A stretch of DNA of 64,000 bases from Spongilla lacustris (lineage: Eukaryota; Porifera; Demospongiae; Spongillida; Spongillidae), in contig OX442431.1 in NCBI GenBank assembly GCA_949361645.1, positions 4,415,145-4,479,144 of the forward strand, written 5' to 3'. The position numbers and the translations under genes are program-made. Positions 12,555-21,803 of this stretch are shown one piece after another. The first letter of the stretch is position 1. Each line of letters starts with the position of its first letter. A model generated the notes under the pieces. It did not search any database and was not told the DNA's origin. It saw nothing but the letters and a program-made list of their open reading frames with translations.

Positions 12555-14165
12555 TGTGTACCCATTTCTGACCTATTCTCCAGGTAAATGAACGGGAACC
12601 TTATGTGATGTGGCTTTCTGGGCTCCACATTCCTGAATCCTACCTCACAGCTCTTGTGCAGGCAACCTGCAGGAAGAACGGTTGGCCTCTGGACAGGTCC
12701 ACTTTGTATACTGCTGTCACTGAGGTACATGCAGTGTCCCATTGTATGTGTGCCAGTGTGTCATGTTTAATGTTCATGTATGCATGCAGAATACTTAAGT
12801 ATGCTTGAACAAAACGAAGGCTTTTTGGATGTTGGACTTTGTGAACAACATAAAATAATGTACATGTGCATTTGTTTTGTTTCCATGGTAACTGTTCAAT
12901 GTGGTAGATATAAAAAATACACTTCTTGAATTCAGTAAAGTGCTACAGATAATTTTTAGGAAATGAAGAAGTACAGTTAGCTGCTCACCAGCTGAACTAC
13001 AGCACTAACCTTTGCATGGTGGTACATGCTGTGTTCCATGTGTAGTGGGTATGCTATATATTATATATATATATTTTTTTCAAACAGAGACATACTGGAT
13101 TGGAACTATCACAATCTTAGAAGTGTAATGTAGATATCTAAAAACCCTAATCTCCAGCTCTAAGTTGTAGTAAAGAGATAATTATGCAACGCATCCTAAA
13201 ATTTAAAGCCTTCATGGATATCCATAGTCACTCAAAGCATGCATGAAATTTGGTACCTCTGGATGGTAGTTATGTGCCCACAACATGTGTGTGTGTGGGG
13301 GGGGGGGGAGGTTGCCAATAATTTTCAATGATGGTCAGATGGGTTTTGGCCTTTTGGCCCACTGTAGGCAATTGCACGCAACACCTCATTACCCAAACTG
13401 TGCAGTGTCTGTGGCAATACATGTACAATATAAAGGTATCATGGTATACTTATGCAAGTACCCCAGGTTGCAATACTGTGTGCGTGATAGTGATATGTAT
13501 GCGTGCATGTGTATGTGTTTGTGTATGAGTGTGTACTGTGTACATTGTACATGTGTGGGAGGCGTGTTGCACATGTTTATGTCTGTGTGTGTATGATCAA
13601 CAATCATGGCAAGGTGTGTTACAACAAAGGTGCACGTGCAGTGTAGTTATCAAGTCAACTGTTCCTCTCCCCTGGCAGTACACAAGTCCAGAGCAGGTCA
13701 CTGAGCAGGCTCCCTCTGGCTGCTATGTCAGTGGCCTCTACTTGGAAGGTGCTAGGTGGGATTTGAAGAACAACTGTCTTCAGCGCTCACATCCCAAAGT
13801 TCTGATTGAGGAACTACCAATACTGAGGATCATTCCAATTGAAGCACACCGACTGAAGCTTGTGGTAAGAGAATTAATGTGACTGGGGGGGGGGGGGGGG
13901 GGGAGGATAATGATTTATCATATTCAGGCTGCATGTGATGCTTTTTATGTTTATACAAGTGTTCTACATATACACCACATCACCACACCACACCATATGT
14001 GTCAATGTCTCTCCACAGAACACATTCCGAACACCAGTATACACCACTTCCGATCGTCGTAACGCCATGGGGATTGGACTGGTATTTGAAGCAGACCTGG
14101 CCACCGAAGAACACATTTCGCACTGGGTGCTCCAAGGAGTGTGCCTCGTACTTAACACCGACTAA
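97..14165 (+). CDS. DNAH10: Axonemal dynein heavy chain, DNAH10-like, copy A (3' part, 27 exons)
   Basis: Force-generating heavy chain of a ciliary inner dynein arm (DNAH10 belongs to the two-headed I1/f arm family); it walks on B-tubules of axonemal doublets. Exons by GT-AG and unbroken frame: 97-391, 635-892, 1644-2177, 2313-2600, 2655-2793, 3158-3582, 3654-3935, 3996-4035, 4095-4183, 5164-5400, 5469-5998, 6405-6570, 6711-6863, 7292-7509, 7562-8311, 8506-8635, 8802-9075, 9222-9481, 9558-9896, 10165-10530, 11045-11185, 11241-11606, 12034-12183, 12249-12416, 12584-12724, 13679-13864, 14019-14165. They sum to 7,072 bp, giving 2,356 codons plus stop with no frame break. Order: end of AAA2, AAA3 ([16 protein letters not shown]), AAA4 (GIGGSGRQS), coiled-coil stalk with microtubule-binding tip, AAA5, AAA6, C-terminal domain ending [17 protein letters not shown]. 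That ending, recalled from the family, points to DNAH10. The first exon starts with the last base of a split Arg codon, so upstream exons lie outside the window. Confidence 0.93.
439..633 (+). repeat. (GT)n with GTGTGGTATG higher-order units, intron 1 of copy A
   Basis: Pure and interrupted TG dinucleotides with an imperfectly repeated block containing GGTATGTTTTTTTGTGG, twice in copy A and once in copy C, filling the intron between exons 1 and 2. The copy C equivalent (42037-42250) has a different block structure, so the tract is variable between copies. Confidence 0.9.
1079..1625. mobile_element. Mariner-like MITE in intron 2 of copy A
   Basis: About 547 bp bounded by near-perfect terminal inverted repeats of roughly 48 bp: the left end reads TACGAGGTGTTTCTCAAT and the reverse complement of the right end reads TACAGGGTGTTTCTCAAT; both continue into GGAAAATTAACCACAA. 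The interior is AT-rich with no ORF. TA at both outer edges suits a Tc1/mariner-type TA target duplication. The right end is 18 bp from the exon 3 splice acceptor. A copy sits at the same place in copy C (42695-43244), so the insertion predates the dynein duplication. Confidence 0.75.
1644..2793 (+). CDS. DNAH10: Copy A exons 3-5: AAA3 module of the dynein motor
   Basis: Three exons (1644-2177, 2313-2600, 2655-2793) encode the AAA3 nucleotide-binding module. Exon 3 carries the Walker A motif GETGTSKT about 20 codons before its end. Exon 4 opens with [13 protein letters not shown] and has a Walker B-like [11 protein letters not shown] followed by [10 protein letters not shown]. Exon 5 has [12 protein letters not shown], the conserved sensor/arginine region. 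Nucleotide turnover at AAA3 gates microtubule release in dyneins (family knowledge). The exon 3 acceptor at 1643 lies only 18 bp beyond a MITE, so its polypyrimidine context is partly set by the insertion. The same exons in copy C (43263-43796, 43932-44219, 44274-44412) differ by Met to Val in the SD(M/V)GAG segment. Confidence 0.9.
3158..4183 (+). CDS. DNAH10: Copy A exons 6-9: AAA3-AAA4 linker and AAA4 module
   Basis: Exon 6 (3158-3582) encodes the AAA3 small domain with the dynein signature [20 protein letters not shown]. Exon 7 (3654-3935) carries the AAA4 Walker [10 protein letters not shown], with Arg where cytoplasmic dynein has Lys; this substitution is common in monomeric axonemal dyneins. 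[19 protein letters not shown] follows. Exon 8 (3996-4035) is a 40-bp micro-exon for [13 protein letters not shown], the AAA4 Walker B strand; it is easily missed but keeps frame and phase. Exon 9 (4095-4183) encodes [25 protein letters not shown] and is followed by the large minisatellite intron. Confidence 0.88.
4184..5046 (+). repeat. About 30-bp minisatellite plus (GT)n in intron 9 of copy A
   Basis: A pure (GT)n tract runs from about 4193 to 4288, then about 24 units of core CATCATTCCCTCTATGGTGG joined by GT runs of variable length. Minor variants (TTGC for GTGC, CTATTGTTG) recur in fixed order in copy C (45803-46705, about 25 units). The array is open in several reading frames on both strands, which creates long false ORFs. 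Confidence 0.95.
5164..7509 (+). CDS. DNAH10: Copy A exons 10-14: AAA4 end, coiled-coil stalk and microtubule-binding domain
   Basis: Exon 10 (5164-5400) encodes the end of AAA4 with [18 protein letters not shown]. Exon 11 (5469-5998) is the outgoing stalk helix CC1: long, charged, rich in Lys, Glu and Ala, ending in [11 protein letters not shown]. Exon 12 (6405-6570) begins SFAKPP, the proline kink opening the microtubule-binding tip, with the tip core [12 protein letters not shown]. Exon 13 (6711-6863) ends the tip ([20 protein letters not shown]). Exon 14 (7292-7509) is the returning helix CC2 ([17 protein letters not shown] onward). The stalk transmits the nucleotide state of the ring to microtubule affinity. 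The exon 13-14 intron holds an 18-bp minisatellite. Confidence 0.9.
6054..6302. mobile_element. Small inverted-repeat element in intron 11 of copy A
   Basis: About 249 bp with inverted ends: left TTAATGTTAAATC then CCGTCTACGCGTAGACG; right CGTCTACGCATAGACGG then GATTTAACATTAA. No coding potential. The equivalent in copy C is 47713-47961. The nested palindromes could form a hairpin in the pre-mRNA. The superfamily is uncertain; TTAA at the edges could be terminus or target. Confidence 0.6.
6911..7269 (+). repeat. 18-bp minisatellite, 20 units, intron 13 of copy A
   Basis: Tandem units of GTACAGTAGTGGACCATT, 20 copies including two CAG variants, one 16-bp truncated unit and a last unit ending CCATG. 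Copy C has 7 units at 48572-48697. The 232-bp length difference between the two introns is accounted for by this array. The 18-bp period keeps several frames open, so apparent ORFs here are artefacts. Confidence 0.97.
7562..10530 (+). CDS. DNAH10: Copy A exons 15-20: AAA5 and AAA6 of the dynein ring
   Basis: Exon 15 (7562-8311, 250 codons) is the largest: end of CC2, then AAA5 with [13 protein letters not shown], the [17 protein letters not shown] strand and [19 protein letters not shown]. Exons 16-18 (8506-8635, 8802-9075, 9222-9481) encode the post-AAA5 helices ([44 protein letters not shown]). Exon 19 (9558-9896) has [16 protein letters not shown] and [10 protein letters not shown]. Exon 20 (10165-10530) has [21 protein letters not shown] and [18 protein letters not shown], all highly conserved AAA6 positions. 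AAA5 and AAA6 lack P-loops, as in all dyneins. In copy B exon 20 is frameshifted. Confidence 0.9.
11045..14165 (+). CDS. DNAH10: Copy A exons 21-27: AAA6 end and C-terminal domain
   Basis: Exons 21-27 encode the end of the ring and the C-terminal cap: [130 protein letters not shown] and the terminal [21 protein letters not shown]. The exon 21 donor (GTGGGG, 11186) is weaker than the others in all copies (GTGGGA in copy C). The stop is TAA at 14163-14165. No AATAAA is obvious in the next 100 bp. The introns hold a C-rich pyrimidine tract (11620-11960) and microsatellites. Confidence 0.9.
11612..11965 (+). repeat. C-rich polypyrimidine tract, intron 22 of copy A
   Basis: About 350 bp almost purely C and T on this strand, mostly units of CCCTCACCCCCTCCCTC. 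The complementary strand is rich in G runs. Shorter versions occupy the same intron in copy B (about 24330-24490) and copy C (about 53260-53440). Such tracts can form triplex, i-motif or G-quadruplex structures (general knowledge). Apparent proline/serine/leucine ORFs here are compositional. Confidence 0.9.
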
Positions 14166-16060
14166 CACTACTATTCTGTTGTGCATTTTTTGTCCACTCA
14201 TCAGTGTATGTGCTGTCTTCCGCTAAGTTTATAACCTCATTACGTATTCTCTAGAAGCTGTACCAAATCACTAGTTGGGCGTGGCCCGACTACCGCATAT
14301 GGTCAACTTCAGATAGTATGTTTAATATATTTAGATTAATGCAGCATATTCATGGATTAAGAGAAATGATCAATCTTATTTCTACATTAAGATATTCACA
14401 TTACATGTAATATTACAATTTTAAAGATATAATAATATCCACATTCAATATCTAAACAATTACTGTATATTACATTTAGAGTATGTATAAAAATTTAATC
14501 TGGCTTTTTCATGTAATATTTTAATCTAGTATTATGTTTAGATTTAATCTAGCATGTTCATGCATAGATTAATATAAACCATGCTAAACAGTCCATCAAT
14601 CGTATTTCTAGTTTGAGATATTTACATGTACGTCATGTAATATCATAAGAACTAGATTTAATAACTAAACCATTACTATTTAATACACTTATGTAATGAG
14701 ATACTATGTTAATATATTTAGATTTAACTAGCATGTTCAGGGATTACGATAAACCATATGAATCTAAATTCTAGTTTAAGATACTGATTCACACATTAAT
14801 ATAAGAGCTACATTTAATAACTAATCATAACCAATATGTATCAAGATAATATACAAATTTAATCTAGCATGTTCATGGTTTCAGGTATACCGTTTTAAAC
14901 CCACATAATTATATATGTTACTAATATCATAATATCCGCATTTCATAACTAAACGATTACTGTATATAGGACACTGAGATGTTGCAGAAACTTTAATTTA
15001 GATTACAAGTTGAGATATTTACACAGCATCTTTTCTGTACTATCATAGTGATAAGGATTAAGGAGATGGTTTACTGTTTTGCTTTGCAGAAAATTTAGAT
15101 TACAAGTTGATCACCCATGTATGAGATATTTAAATAGCATCTTTCAGTACTATTGTAGTGATATTTAGGACATGTACTATACATGTACACATTGAAATCC
15201 TAGACTAGGCTACTAACAAATCTATTAAACAGAACAATTTTTATTTATGTGGGTACAAACTAGGTACAGAAACAAGAAGGCACATCATTTTTGTACAGAA
15301 GACTATAACTGGTAATAAATTAGTTCACTTTCAAGTTCTAGCCTCTTGATTTTAATTTGCAACTTGTTCTCTTCATGCAGCTGCAATGATAAATTAATCA
15401 ATATAACAATAAAAACAAGGTTTTTCTTACTTTCCTATTTTCACCCAGGGCAACATTGAGTGCCACCTTCCTCCTCTCCCCCAAATCTTTTAGTACTCTG
15501 TAGGTGGTGGATCTACAGTAGAAGTAAACAACACCCCCAAAAGAAAAAAAAAAAGAACCGTCCTTATTTTAATGATAACATCCACATGTGTTTTACTTTA
15601 CAGTGCATCCGCACATAATTTGAATTGAGTCAGTATTACTTATTTCATTTAATTGGACTTTTACCTTTGGTACATAACCGATAATCTAGCGAGTCTTTTA
15701 CGTCCTTTATCTGCTCATGTTTGTTGGAGTGAGATACATGGCAATGCAGACTTTTCACAGTACTTTCGAACCACAATATACATGTATAGCCCTTACCACC
15801 ACATAATCGGGCACATGTACAGTACTTTTTTTCTTTGCCAACGAATTATATTGTTCACCACCGAAGAGTGCATGTGTGTGTGCAGGGAGGAGGGGTAGGT
15901 TAAACCCTGGTAGTATTTCGACGCTTGGCCTTACCAAAGCAGCTTTTGCATTTGTTGGTGAACCTTTTCTTAGCATAGTTTGTATATTAGGACTTAGTGG
16001 AAGACGATTCTGTCCATTGTTTAATACCAACGACGATGAATGAATGAAAACATATTGACA
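14166..16060 (+). other. 3' flank of dynein copy A with degenerate AT-rich repeats
   Basis: From 14310 to about 15000 the sequence is a diverged tandem array of AT-rich units of roughly 190 bp, each with a version of TTTAGATTTAATCTAGCATG, TTCATGGATTAAGATAAACC and TTACATGTAATATTACA. From 15737 to 16060 a block shared with 56566-56900 follows. Copy C has the same flank (55690-56905) with about 950 bp fewer and one extra insertion. Copy B keeps only the first 80 bp. A near-palindrome CTAGTTGGGCGTGGCCCGAC lies at 14272. No gene seen. Confidence 0.7.
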
Positions 16061-16140
16061 AATTAAAGCACACCTTCATACTGTGATAGTAGTCTTTTTG
16101 ACGCTTCGTAACTGTCGCTTCTCAATCTGTGGCGTAGGAA

Positions 16141-16171
16141 CCGGGGGGAAGGGGGGGGGGGGGGGGGGGGG
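16141..16171 (+). repeat. Poly-G tract
   Basis: About 30 bp of almost uninterrupted G next to GGGGGGAA. Similar homopolymer G or C runs occur at 13298, 13886, 20857, 21359, 25890, 27850, 54801, 60227, 60570, 61819 and 62568. Confidence 0.9.
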
Positions 16172-16267
16172 CTGGGAGGGCCTTGGCTTGGCCCCCCCTC
16201 CCAATCCCAATCCTAATAAAATTGTTCACAAGACACATCTCAGTTTGGTACACAATGGTACGGAACC

Positions 16268-16904
16268 GTACCCAGACCCAGATTTTCACAGCAGCGGATG
16301 GATTACATCGGTCTGGCGAAATGCCCCGTTCGCTAGATATCTATTACGCAATCAAATGGGCGTTAGCGCCAGTGACGTCACGATAAGAGGATACACGGCA
16401 CTGTGTATACATGTATTTCGCTTTCCAAGGGTTCTAAAGATCCTGTAAGCGTGTGTGACGAGCGAAACAAAGTGAAACCACGGGAGTATTCAATGAGGGA
16501 GTAAAAAAAGGTTGAGCTAAGCCGCCATACTAGTACGTGCACTTTCAAAAAGCTACAAACTGTTTGTAAGCGCGCGAATGAGCCATGTTAACTTAAATCA
16601 TTCCTGGCTGTTGGCTTCCCTCATCCCACGTTGTATTTGACAGCATGGCGGCGAAGCTCCGCCCCTTTACTACCTCGGATACGAGTACCCCTTTTTTGTG
16701 GTCGTTTCGCTTGTCACACACAATTAACACCTTTTTAGGACCTTTGGTAAGCGAAATACACAGTACCGTGTCTCTACCGGTTAGTTAATATTAGCGCCTA
16801 AAATCGGGCGCACTCAAGATTGTCAAGAACACGAGTATTTCTCCATACCCACTTTTCGACCATCCGCTGCTGTGAAAATCTGGGTCTGGGTACGACACTA
16901 GTAC
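16268..16904. mobile_element. Non-autonomous DNA element, short form (CGTACCCAGACCC ends)
   Basis: About 640 bp with inverted ends: left CGTACCCAGACCCAGATTTT then CACAGCAGCGGATGG, and its complement at 16852-16897. The interior, including ACGTCACGATAAG, CACGGGAGTATTC, AAAAGCTACAAACTG and TAGTACCGTGTCTCTACCGG-like segments, recurs split by insertions at 57013-63546. No ORF of note. The outer flanks GTACGGAAC (left) and GTACAGAAC (right) look like a 9-bp duplication with one mismatch. Confidence 0.6.
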
Positions 16905-17011
16905 AGAACAGCTAAGTATGATAATGATTGTGTGATGGGTACGTACACAGATGACGCTAGGTACATATGTATTACCTAAACCCAACATACGTTGTTTTAT
17001 GTAGCGTTTGG

Positions 17012-17116
17012 GTGAGTCTCGTACCCAGACCCTGATTACCACAGCTGCGGATGGATTCGTGTAGCGGTGATGTAATACATCCGCAGCTGTGGTATCAGGG
17101 TCTGGGTACGAGACTA
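17012..17116. mobile_element. 105-bp hairpin element with 7-bp direct flanking repeat CGTTTGG
   Basis: Two arms of about 40 bp (AGTCTCGTACCCAGACCCTG and its complement, extending through CCACAGCTGCGGATG) surround a short loop. CGTTTGG occurs at 17005-17011 and 17117-17123, consistent with a target-site duplication. The arms match the ends of the element at 16268-16904, so this is a minimal family member reduced to its two termini. Confidence 0.7.
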
Positions 17117-17404
17117 CGTTTGGCGCTTTTAGCACTGCAAGACAGATATGGTTATACCAAGTTATGAAAACTGGGAAAAGCGCACATTAGGTATAACAGA
17201 TTTTAGCATAACTGTGTAGCAGACATTAGTATAACCTTGGAGTAACTACAGATAAGATCCTCAGATAAATAATGTGCGCTTATCCCCATTCCTATTACTC
17301 TGCATAACTATATATGTTATAGCATGGTTTCTGCAAGCAGAGAAACTTGTTATAACGATGTTTGGCTTGCAGTGTAGTCTGGCGTAGTAGCCACACCCTT
17401 GCGA
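17117..17404. other. Unassigned intergenic sequence
   Basis: About 290 bp of mixed composition with no ORF, repeat array or recognisable element. Confidence 0.6.
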
Positions 17405-18045
17405 AGGGTCTGGGGAACTGGCTATAGCTACTTGTTCCAAAGTCACGTGCGTCACGTAATGAGGAATGCATCGAAATTGGGTCAAATTGGCTTGCAAATT
17501 GGCCAACAACACCCACGCGAACATGGCTGAAAATAAGTCCGTGAGGCAAAATAGAACGATCACACCGTCGAATACCCCTGGCAAGCATCCATTATAACCC
17601 ATAGCAGAGATTCTTGTCATATCCGCTGGTAAAACAGCAAATACATCTCTTACGCACACATGGCAGTTGAAGGCAATTTAGGAATGGTTGTAGTTGAGGG
17701 GGTGACAGAGCTGGGCTGATAGAAATGCAACTCCGAGTGGTAGTTGAGTTCGTTAGTGGACAGGATGTATTTGCTGTTTTACCACCGGATATGTGACTAG
17801 AATCTCTGCTATGGGTAATAATGGATGCTTGCCAGGGGTATTCGACAAGCTAAAACGGTGTGATCGTTCAGCAATGGCCTGTTTTGTATCACGGACTTAT
17901 CTTCTGCCATGTTCGCGTGGGTATTGTTTGCCAATTTGCAAGCCAATTTGACCAAATTTCGATGCATTCCTCATTACGTGACGCAGCGTGACGTAAACGC
18001 AATAATTGCTCATTAGAACAAGTGTATAGCCAGTCCCCAGACCCT
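17405..18045. mobile_element. Foldback element with about 245-280-bp inverted arms
   Basis: The left arm (about 17405-17648) begins AGGGTCTGGGGAACTGGC and includes TGAGGAATGCATCGAAATT and CATAGCAGAGATTC. The right arm (about 17763-18045) is its diverged reverse complement, ending GCCAGTCCCCAGACCCT. A spacer of about 115 bp separates them. Substitutions and small indels show the arms have diverged since formation. No coding sequence. Confidence 0.75.
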
Positions 18046-18238
18046 ATGTGTGTGATAAGTGTATGTGTAAGGCTAAAGGTGAGCTGTCTTGAGCTGAAAT
18101 TTGGTTGCCTGAGGAGGAGGCTGGGCTTTTTTTTTTTAGGTAGGGAATATGGCTCTGGCAGTTAAGGTTGTGAATTAACTGTAGAAAAGGCAACCTACAG
18201 AAGGGAGGAGGGCAATAAATAAGAGTATATCACTTGTA

Positions 18239-18240
<2 letters not shown>

Positions 18241-18287
<47 letters not shown>

Positions 18288-18290
18288 CGT
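18241..18290 (+). repeat. (GT)n/(GC)n microsatellite
   Basis: Alternating purine-pyrimidine tract: (TG)n followed by GCGCGCGCG, a Z-DNA-prone composition. Confidence 0.9.
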
Positions 18291-18408
18291 TGTGCCATGA
18301 TTGACCTGATAGTGGCCAAGGCCATTCTCCAGAACATCCCCCCCTACACCCACAGGACAGCGAGATCAGATATGTGCCAACAGCAGACATCAGTACCAAC
18401 TGGATGGG
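18289..18408 (+). other. Possible isolated exon or exon relic
   Basis: A GC-balanced stretch between two simple repeats ends at a consensus-like donor (GGATG|GTAAGT at 18404-18414). One frame reads MIDLIVAKAILQNIPPYTHR; another contains EIRYVPTADISTNW. No family is recognised. A second candidate (18868-18944, frame VGFGRKEREWRPLPLLLDTD) follows an acceptor-like CTCTTCCAG. Both could be relics of a lost gene or chance. Confidence 0.2.
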
Positions 18409-18409
18409 T

Positions 18410-18590
18410 AAGTGTACCACCCCCTCCTCCTCACCCACCTCCACCACCTCTTCACCACCACCTCCTCACCACCACCTTCTCCACCACCTCCACCTCAACC
18501 ACCACCTCACCACCACCACCTCCTCCTCCACTTCCTCACCACCACCTCCTCATTCACCACCTCCTCCACCACCACCACCACCACTAGCTG
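18410..18590 (+). repeat. CCACCT-type low-complexity repeat
   Basis: About 180 bp of CCACCT, CCTCAC and CACCAC units with no fixed period. Apparent proline/threonine/serine/histidine ORFs here are compositional. Confidence 0.85.
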
Positions 18591-18989
18591 ACCACACAAT
18601 GTATTTAGTGTGGTATGATAGTGATCCAATCCTGTAAAATATTATCATAGTTTCTAGTAAAGTTGTCCTAAATGAAAGGTCTTTGTTAATCTGTATCTCA
18701 GTGGTCATTTAAACTAACACCTTGGAACAAATCATCAAGCTGCAAATAACTACCCTAGTACTTGAAATCATGGTTTTCCAGAACTGTGTACAACTTATTG
18801 TACATGTGCCTGGACACTACACATGTATCCATCCATCTGTCACCTCTTCATCAGCCCCACTCTTCCAGGTTGGGTTTGGGAGGAAGGAAAGGGAGTGGAG
18901 ACCCCTCCCGTTACTTCTGGACACTGATCCAGATGGCAGAGGTTAAAATAAGGTTTGAGGATGAGGGTGGAAGGTTTGGTACCATGTCA

Positions 18990-19570
18990 CTGTAACATCT
19001 TTCTCTCATAGCCATCCTCACACCTCCCACATACATCTCCTTCATCCTCACACACACCTCCCTCATCCTTACTCACACTGCCATTGTCACACCTTCACCC
19101 TTACTCTCACCTCATCACTCACACCTACCTCACGACTCCTCACACCTTCGTCACTCACACCTTCTTCATCCTCACTCACACCTCCCACATATTTACACCT
19201 CTCACATCCTCACATCTCCTTTACCCTCACTCATGATCACCCCTCCATAATTCTCACACCTTCCTCATCCTCACTCACACCTCCCACATCCTCACACCTT
19301 CCTCATCCTTACTCACACCTTCATCCTCCCTCACACCTTCATCTGCACTCACACCTTCATCCTCACTCACACCTGCCACATCCCCACACACCTCCCTCAT
19401 ACTTACTCACACCTGCCTCATCTTCAATCACACCTCCCACATCCTCTCATCCTCACTAGTGATCCTCACACCTTCCTCATCCTTACTCACACCTCCCTCA
19501 TGACTCACACCTTCATCCTCACTCACACCTCCATCCTCACTCACACCTCCCTCATCTTCCCACCTCCTTT
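18990..19570 (+). repeat. Degenerate minisatellite of CTCACACCT(T/C)CCTCATC units
   Basis: About 580 bp of imperfect units of 16-22 bp built from CTCACACC, TTCATCC and CCCACATCC. Unit length and order vary. No coding potential. Confidence 0.85.
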
Positions 19571-19735
19571 TGAACATGTGCCATTGTGCCTCCTCCTCCC
19601 CCTACCGCCAGGGTCATTTCCGAACCACAGAAGCCATGTTTATATTTGTTAATTCTGGCTCCACAACCCATACCTTACCATATGCTTCCTCTTTGGTCCA
19701 AAGAATATAAGGCGATGCAAAACTTCTGAAAAGTT

Positions 19736-19918
19736 ATCGCTTCTCGGCCTCTTGGCTAAGATCAAGTAGAAATAACTGTTCTTACGAGTGTAATATCTCG
19801 TATGAGGACAATGTCCTCACGATATTACATCAATTTTTGAAACCTGGGACTCGGAGTGAAGCTTGCTTCGCCGGCCCCACGGGTTGCCCCAGTATTGCAC
19901 TACCTCTGGGTGTGGCCC
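19736..19918 (+). ncRNA. U2: U2 spliceosomal snRNA (divergent branch-site-pairing segment)
   Basis: U2 pairs with the intron branch site and with U6 in the spliceosome. About 183 nt, close to the usual 185-190. The 5' end ATCGCTTCTCGGCCTCTTGG and GCTAAGATCAAG match U2 almost perfectly. Stem IIa is TACGAG/CTCGTA and stem IIb GAGGAC/GTCCTC; both pair perfectly though the bases differ from human U2, which suggests compensatory change. An Sm-type site AATTTTTGA follows at 19831, then two 3' stem-loops, the last with CCCCAG...CTGGG. The odd part is the branch-pairing segment: after GATCAAG the normal GTGTAGTATCTG reads TAGAAATAACTG. ATATAA lies at 19705-19710, about 30 nt upstream. A functional variant and a young pseudogene are both possible. 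Confidence 0.85.
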
Positions 19919-20679
19919 ATCCCCCTTGGGGGAACACAAAGCAATGAAAGATCAGACTTAAGGCAGGTGCAATGTTTAGTACTTGTGGGTCCTTTTGTTC
20001 CAATGTGTAATTCCAGACCACACCTCTTCATGTTTGCAGCTGGGGTATTCACTATGATCACCTGGGGTCAAAGAAAAACACCTATGCCACCTCCCAAGGT
20101 CATCCATACAGGAGGACCAGAGCATAGCCTGGGGACCCTGCAAGGAGTACTCATCTAGATGTATGAGATCTTGGTGATATTGTATGTTTATGTGATTTCA
20201 TAAGCCACAAAACCAAAACCATACATGTGCTCCCCATGTGAATCTTGTCAACATATAGTCATGTGATTTTCGCTTGCTTTGCATTAGAACAGTTGCCACC
20301 TTGCAGGGTCCCCAGACTAGGCAGAGCGATGAAGTGTATTGGCGTACACATCATTTGGGGAATACAGATTCACCCTCAAGGCACAACTGTAAACCTGCTC
20401 CCCACAAAGACAGTGAGAAGATCAGGATCGACTAATGTCAGCTGCCCAAAATGTGACCTCGAGCAAGAAGCTCTAGCTATATAGCACATGTGCTCAATCA
20501 CTTCCCATCACAGGTGAGAGCCAGGCACAACACGATCCTGCACAGCCATGCTTAAGCAATTCCCTTAGACAATACCTGGAACAATTAGTCACAGGAGACC
20601 CCCAAGGCCTCAAATCCAGCGTAGTCATTCTAAATGAAGAATTGAGAAAGGCTTGGACTCAACAGGACCCACAGAGCCA
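19919..20679. other. Intergenic sequence with a 185-bp inverted-repeat block
   Basis: TAGCCTGGGGACCCTGCAAGG at about 20126 and its near-complement ending AGACTA at about 20317 bracket about 190 bp of AT-rich sequence, like a small MITE. The rest shows no gene. Confidence 0.45.
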
Positions 20680-21357
20680 ATGGAGTGGGTAGGATCATTA
20701 CAAGCATATAGAGTGCCATTACAAGCATATACCCCAATGGAGTGGCCATTACAAGCACAGTGCTGACACCTGAGTCAATTCAATTACATGTATGGAGGAC
20801 AGCAAAGCAAAGGATAGAGTTGTTATTGGCCATAATATGGGGATGAGTAGTGAGGGGGGGGGGGGGGGGGGCATAGTTCACCTGTAGCCAGTTGGGTTGT
20901 TCTTTAGAAATTTAATGTTCACCTGGGCAGCAGTATGGGTTCCTCCTACTTGAGTGATCCTCTTATTGCTGTAAGGCGTAAAGTGGTCCATGCCACTCAC
21001 CTGCTTAGCCAGACGAGGTCATTCACATACCTTCATGTTTGGATAAATGGACATCACTCCTTGGCACTGATCTGACCAAGACTCTAACCTAAACCTAACA
21101 CAGACCCACACTGTAGGTGCTGCCAGAGGTGAGTTAAGAAGCTGCTGAGTTTGAGGTGTTGTTTAAAAACCAAAGCTTATATCACCAGTCCATCCTTCAC
21201 CACGTGCCTGGGCCAGCAAGGTAGAATATATCTGAGAGGATCCTTGCAAGCAGCCAAAGTACATGTACTTGTAATGGTCCTGCCCACTCCATTGGGGGCA
21301 TATGCTTGCAATGGTCACTCCATTGGGGGTATCATGTATAGTGGCCACTCCATTTTT

Positions 21358-21399
<42 letters not shown>

Positions 21400-21400
21400 C
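20680..21400. repeat. Inverted repeat of CCAATGGAGTGG/CATTACAAGCATAT units and poly-G tracts
   Basis: Direct units of CAATGGAGTGG with CATTACAAGCATATA (20680-20760) recur as reverse complements (CACTCCATTGGGGGCATATG and similar) at 21280-21352. G tracts of about 18 (20857) and over 40 (21359-21399) lie inside and beside it. No gene seen. Confidence 0.6.
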
Positions 21401-21803
21401 TATCACACCGCGTAGTAAGGCTCCAGTAGAGGAGTAGGTAGCTACGTACGACCTTAAGGCTCAACTCGTTTCGTCGAGCGAGCACATTCAGGACTCTACC
21501 AATATCGTTGTCTTTTAGCAACCCTTTCCTTCCTTTTCAGGATCTGCTCGATACACTATGCGCGTCGAGTACGTGGATAGTTTTAGCGTTGAGAGGCCCG
21601 TTTCTGTTCAGGCTCTGCTTTATAGCTTTCTCTGGCTGAATGTACACTGTCGCCTCGAGTTGTAAGGTATTTCGCACGTCGTTTCTTGACGTGAAAATGA
21701 CTTCAGTACATGCCCATACCTATTTTTAAAGAAGCGTATCTCGAAGCATTAAACCTAAATAAATAAAGCTAAAATTGACAATTTGAATTTCAGTGTATTT
21801 GGA

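Noticed and set aside
13877..13903. Regulatory G-quadruplex at the poly-G tract
   Set aside because: The tract shrinks to short interrupted G runs in copies B and C; it looks like a simple homopolymer tract.
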